Shown piece by piece: positions 63,278-64,000 of a stretch of 64,000 nucleotides of DNA. Under the pieces are notes generated by a model. The model worked only from the letters and a program-made list of their open reading frames with translations. It made no database searches and was not told where the DNA came from. Origin of the DNA: Mesorhizobium sp. (GTDB lineage Bacteria; Pseudomonadota; Alphaproteobacteria; Rhizobiales; Rhizobiaceae). The stretch's first letter is position 1; each line of letters opens with the position of its first letter. The position numbers and the translations under genes are program-made. The DNA lies in assembly GCA_004020875.1 (NCBI GenBank), contig SAPZ01000025.1, forward strand, positions 1-64,000, given 5' to 3'.

Positions 63278-64000
63278 CGCTTCCAGAGGCAATCGACGCC
63301 CATCCGGTTCGTCGCGTCTCGCGCCGCCTTGCCCAGATGCCGCTGCTAGTCGCCCTCGCTTTCGTGGTGGTATGCGTCGTCGTTATGTGCGCAGTACTCG
63401 CGCCCTGGATCGCGCCCTACGATCCATCTCTGCAGCGCCTCGACGTCGGCGTATCGCTTCCCAGCTCCGATTTAATTCTCGGCACCGATACGCTCGGTCG
63501 CGACATCCTCTCCCGCTCCATCCACGGGGCGTCGACCGCGCTCGTTGGCCCCATGGTAATCGCTGCCGGGGCCTTCGCGATAGCGACTATTCTCGGCCTA
63601 CTCGCAGGTTATCTCGGCGGCTGGATTGATACCCTCATCATGCGCTGGGTTGACTTCATGCACGGTCTGCCGTCGACGCTCATCGTCATTGTCGTGGTCG
63701 GGGTCATCGGCGGTGGCTACTGGGTGGCTGTCGCGGTGCTGCTCATAGCCTTTGTTCCGTCCGACACTCGGATCGTGCGCTCCGCCGTGCTGGAGCAGCG
63801 CCCACGCCCCTATATCGATGCGGCCCGCAGCCTCGGGATCAGCAAACCCCGCATCCTTCTCGTTCACATCATCCCGAATATCCTGCCCATCATCGTCGCC
63901 TATGTTGCGATCGACTTTGCCTTCGCGCTGGTCAATCTTGCCGGTCTTTCCTTCCTGGGCCTAGGGGTCGAGCCCGGCACTGCCGACTGGGGCCGAATGC
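63274..64000 (+). CDS. ABC transporter permease, DppC type (transporter C), cut by window end
   Basis: 242 codons to the window edge. ATG 63274 lies in an ATGA overlap with the DppB-type gene, with AAGGAG 7 bases upstream. It shows one N-terminal membrane helix, LILGTDTLGRDILSRSIHGA (the DppC signature), the EAA loop IDAARSLGISKPRILLVHII, and LSFLGLGVEPGTADWGRM at the very end. Only the last ~40 residues should be missing. ATPase genes are expected beyond the window. Confidence 0.92.
   Translation, partial: MTLPEAIDAHPVRRVSRRLAQMPLLVALAFVVVCVVVMCAVLAPWIAPYDPSLQRLDVGVSLPSSDLILGTDTLGRDILSRSIHGASTALVGPMVIAAGAFAIATILGLLAGYLGGWIDTLIMRWVDFMHGLPSTLIVIVVVGVIGGGYWVAVAVLLIAFVPSDTRIVRSAVLEQRPRPYIDAARSLGISKPRILLVHIIPNILPIIVAYVAIDFAFALVNLAGLSFLGLGVEPGTADWGRM

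Overview
This 64 kb window reads as an accessory region of an alphaproteobacterium, most likely a member of the Rhizobiales on a megaplasmid or symbiosis-type island. That assignment is inference. It rests on high-GC codon use, the density of peptide/opine-type (dipeptide family) ABC transporters, LysR and Lrp/AsnC regulators, and a mixture of decayed IS110, IS66, IS3, IS21, IS630, ISAs1 and ISNCY-type elements and group II introns. I see no rRNA, tRNA, CRISPR array, phage structural genes or replication origin.

Layout. (1) 1-14 kb: the start of an ATP-grasp gene, a LysR regulator, an Lrp/AsnC regulator, an alpha/beta hydrolase, an MmgE/PrpD protein, then transporter A: two tandem paralogous solute-binding proteins (SBPs), the remnant of a third, two permeases and a fused double ATPase. 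(2) 14.7-29.4 kb: amino-acid and amide catabolism. This part has an SDR, an M20 deacylase and a class V PLP enzyme in one operon, a metal-site-less M24 hydrolase, a beta-lactamase-fold serine hydrolase, a class III aminotransferase with an aldehyde dehydrogenase, and a dimethylglycine/sarcosine dehydrogenase-like flavoprotein with PurU. (3) 29.5-45.5 kb: a graveyard of mobile elements and gene relics, in which only a methyltransferase and a second ATP-grasp ligase look intact. (4) 46-64 kb: a CocE/NonD hydrolase with complete transporter B (SBP-permease-permease-ATPase-ATPase). Then a methylaspartate to mesaconate to CoA-thioester cluster (ammonia-lyase, CaiB-type CoA-transferase, CitE-type lyase), and transporter C (SBP, S9 peptidase, two permeases, the last cut by the window end).

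How the genes may work together. Each transporter lies beside hydrolases of peptides, amides or acyl-amino acids, and the nearby PLP enzymes, dehydrogenases and C1 enzymes suit breakdown of the released amino or N-methyl amino compounds. The strongest unexplained signal is a 15-bp palindrome, CGCAGG-TTT-CCTGCG and variants. It sits about 94-125 bp before six start codons in the left half and directly abuts the Lrp/AsnC gene. I propose that it marks a local regulon run by that regulator.

A second signal is reuse of one short 5' module (ribosome site plus the first codons of the SBP genes). It also heads the beta-lactamase-family gene, and it survives as a 30-residue mini-ORF before the transporter A permeases. 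Relics of an S9 peptidase-permease pair, an MmgE/PrpD gene, a DppC permease and possibly etfB show that these modules were duplicated and then eroded.
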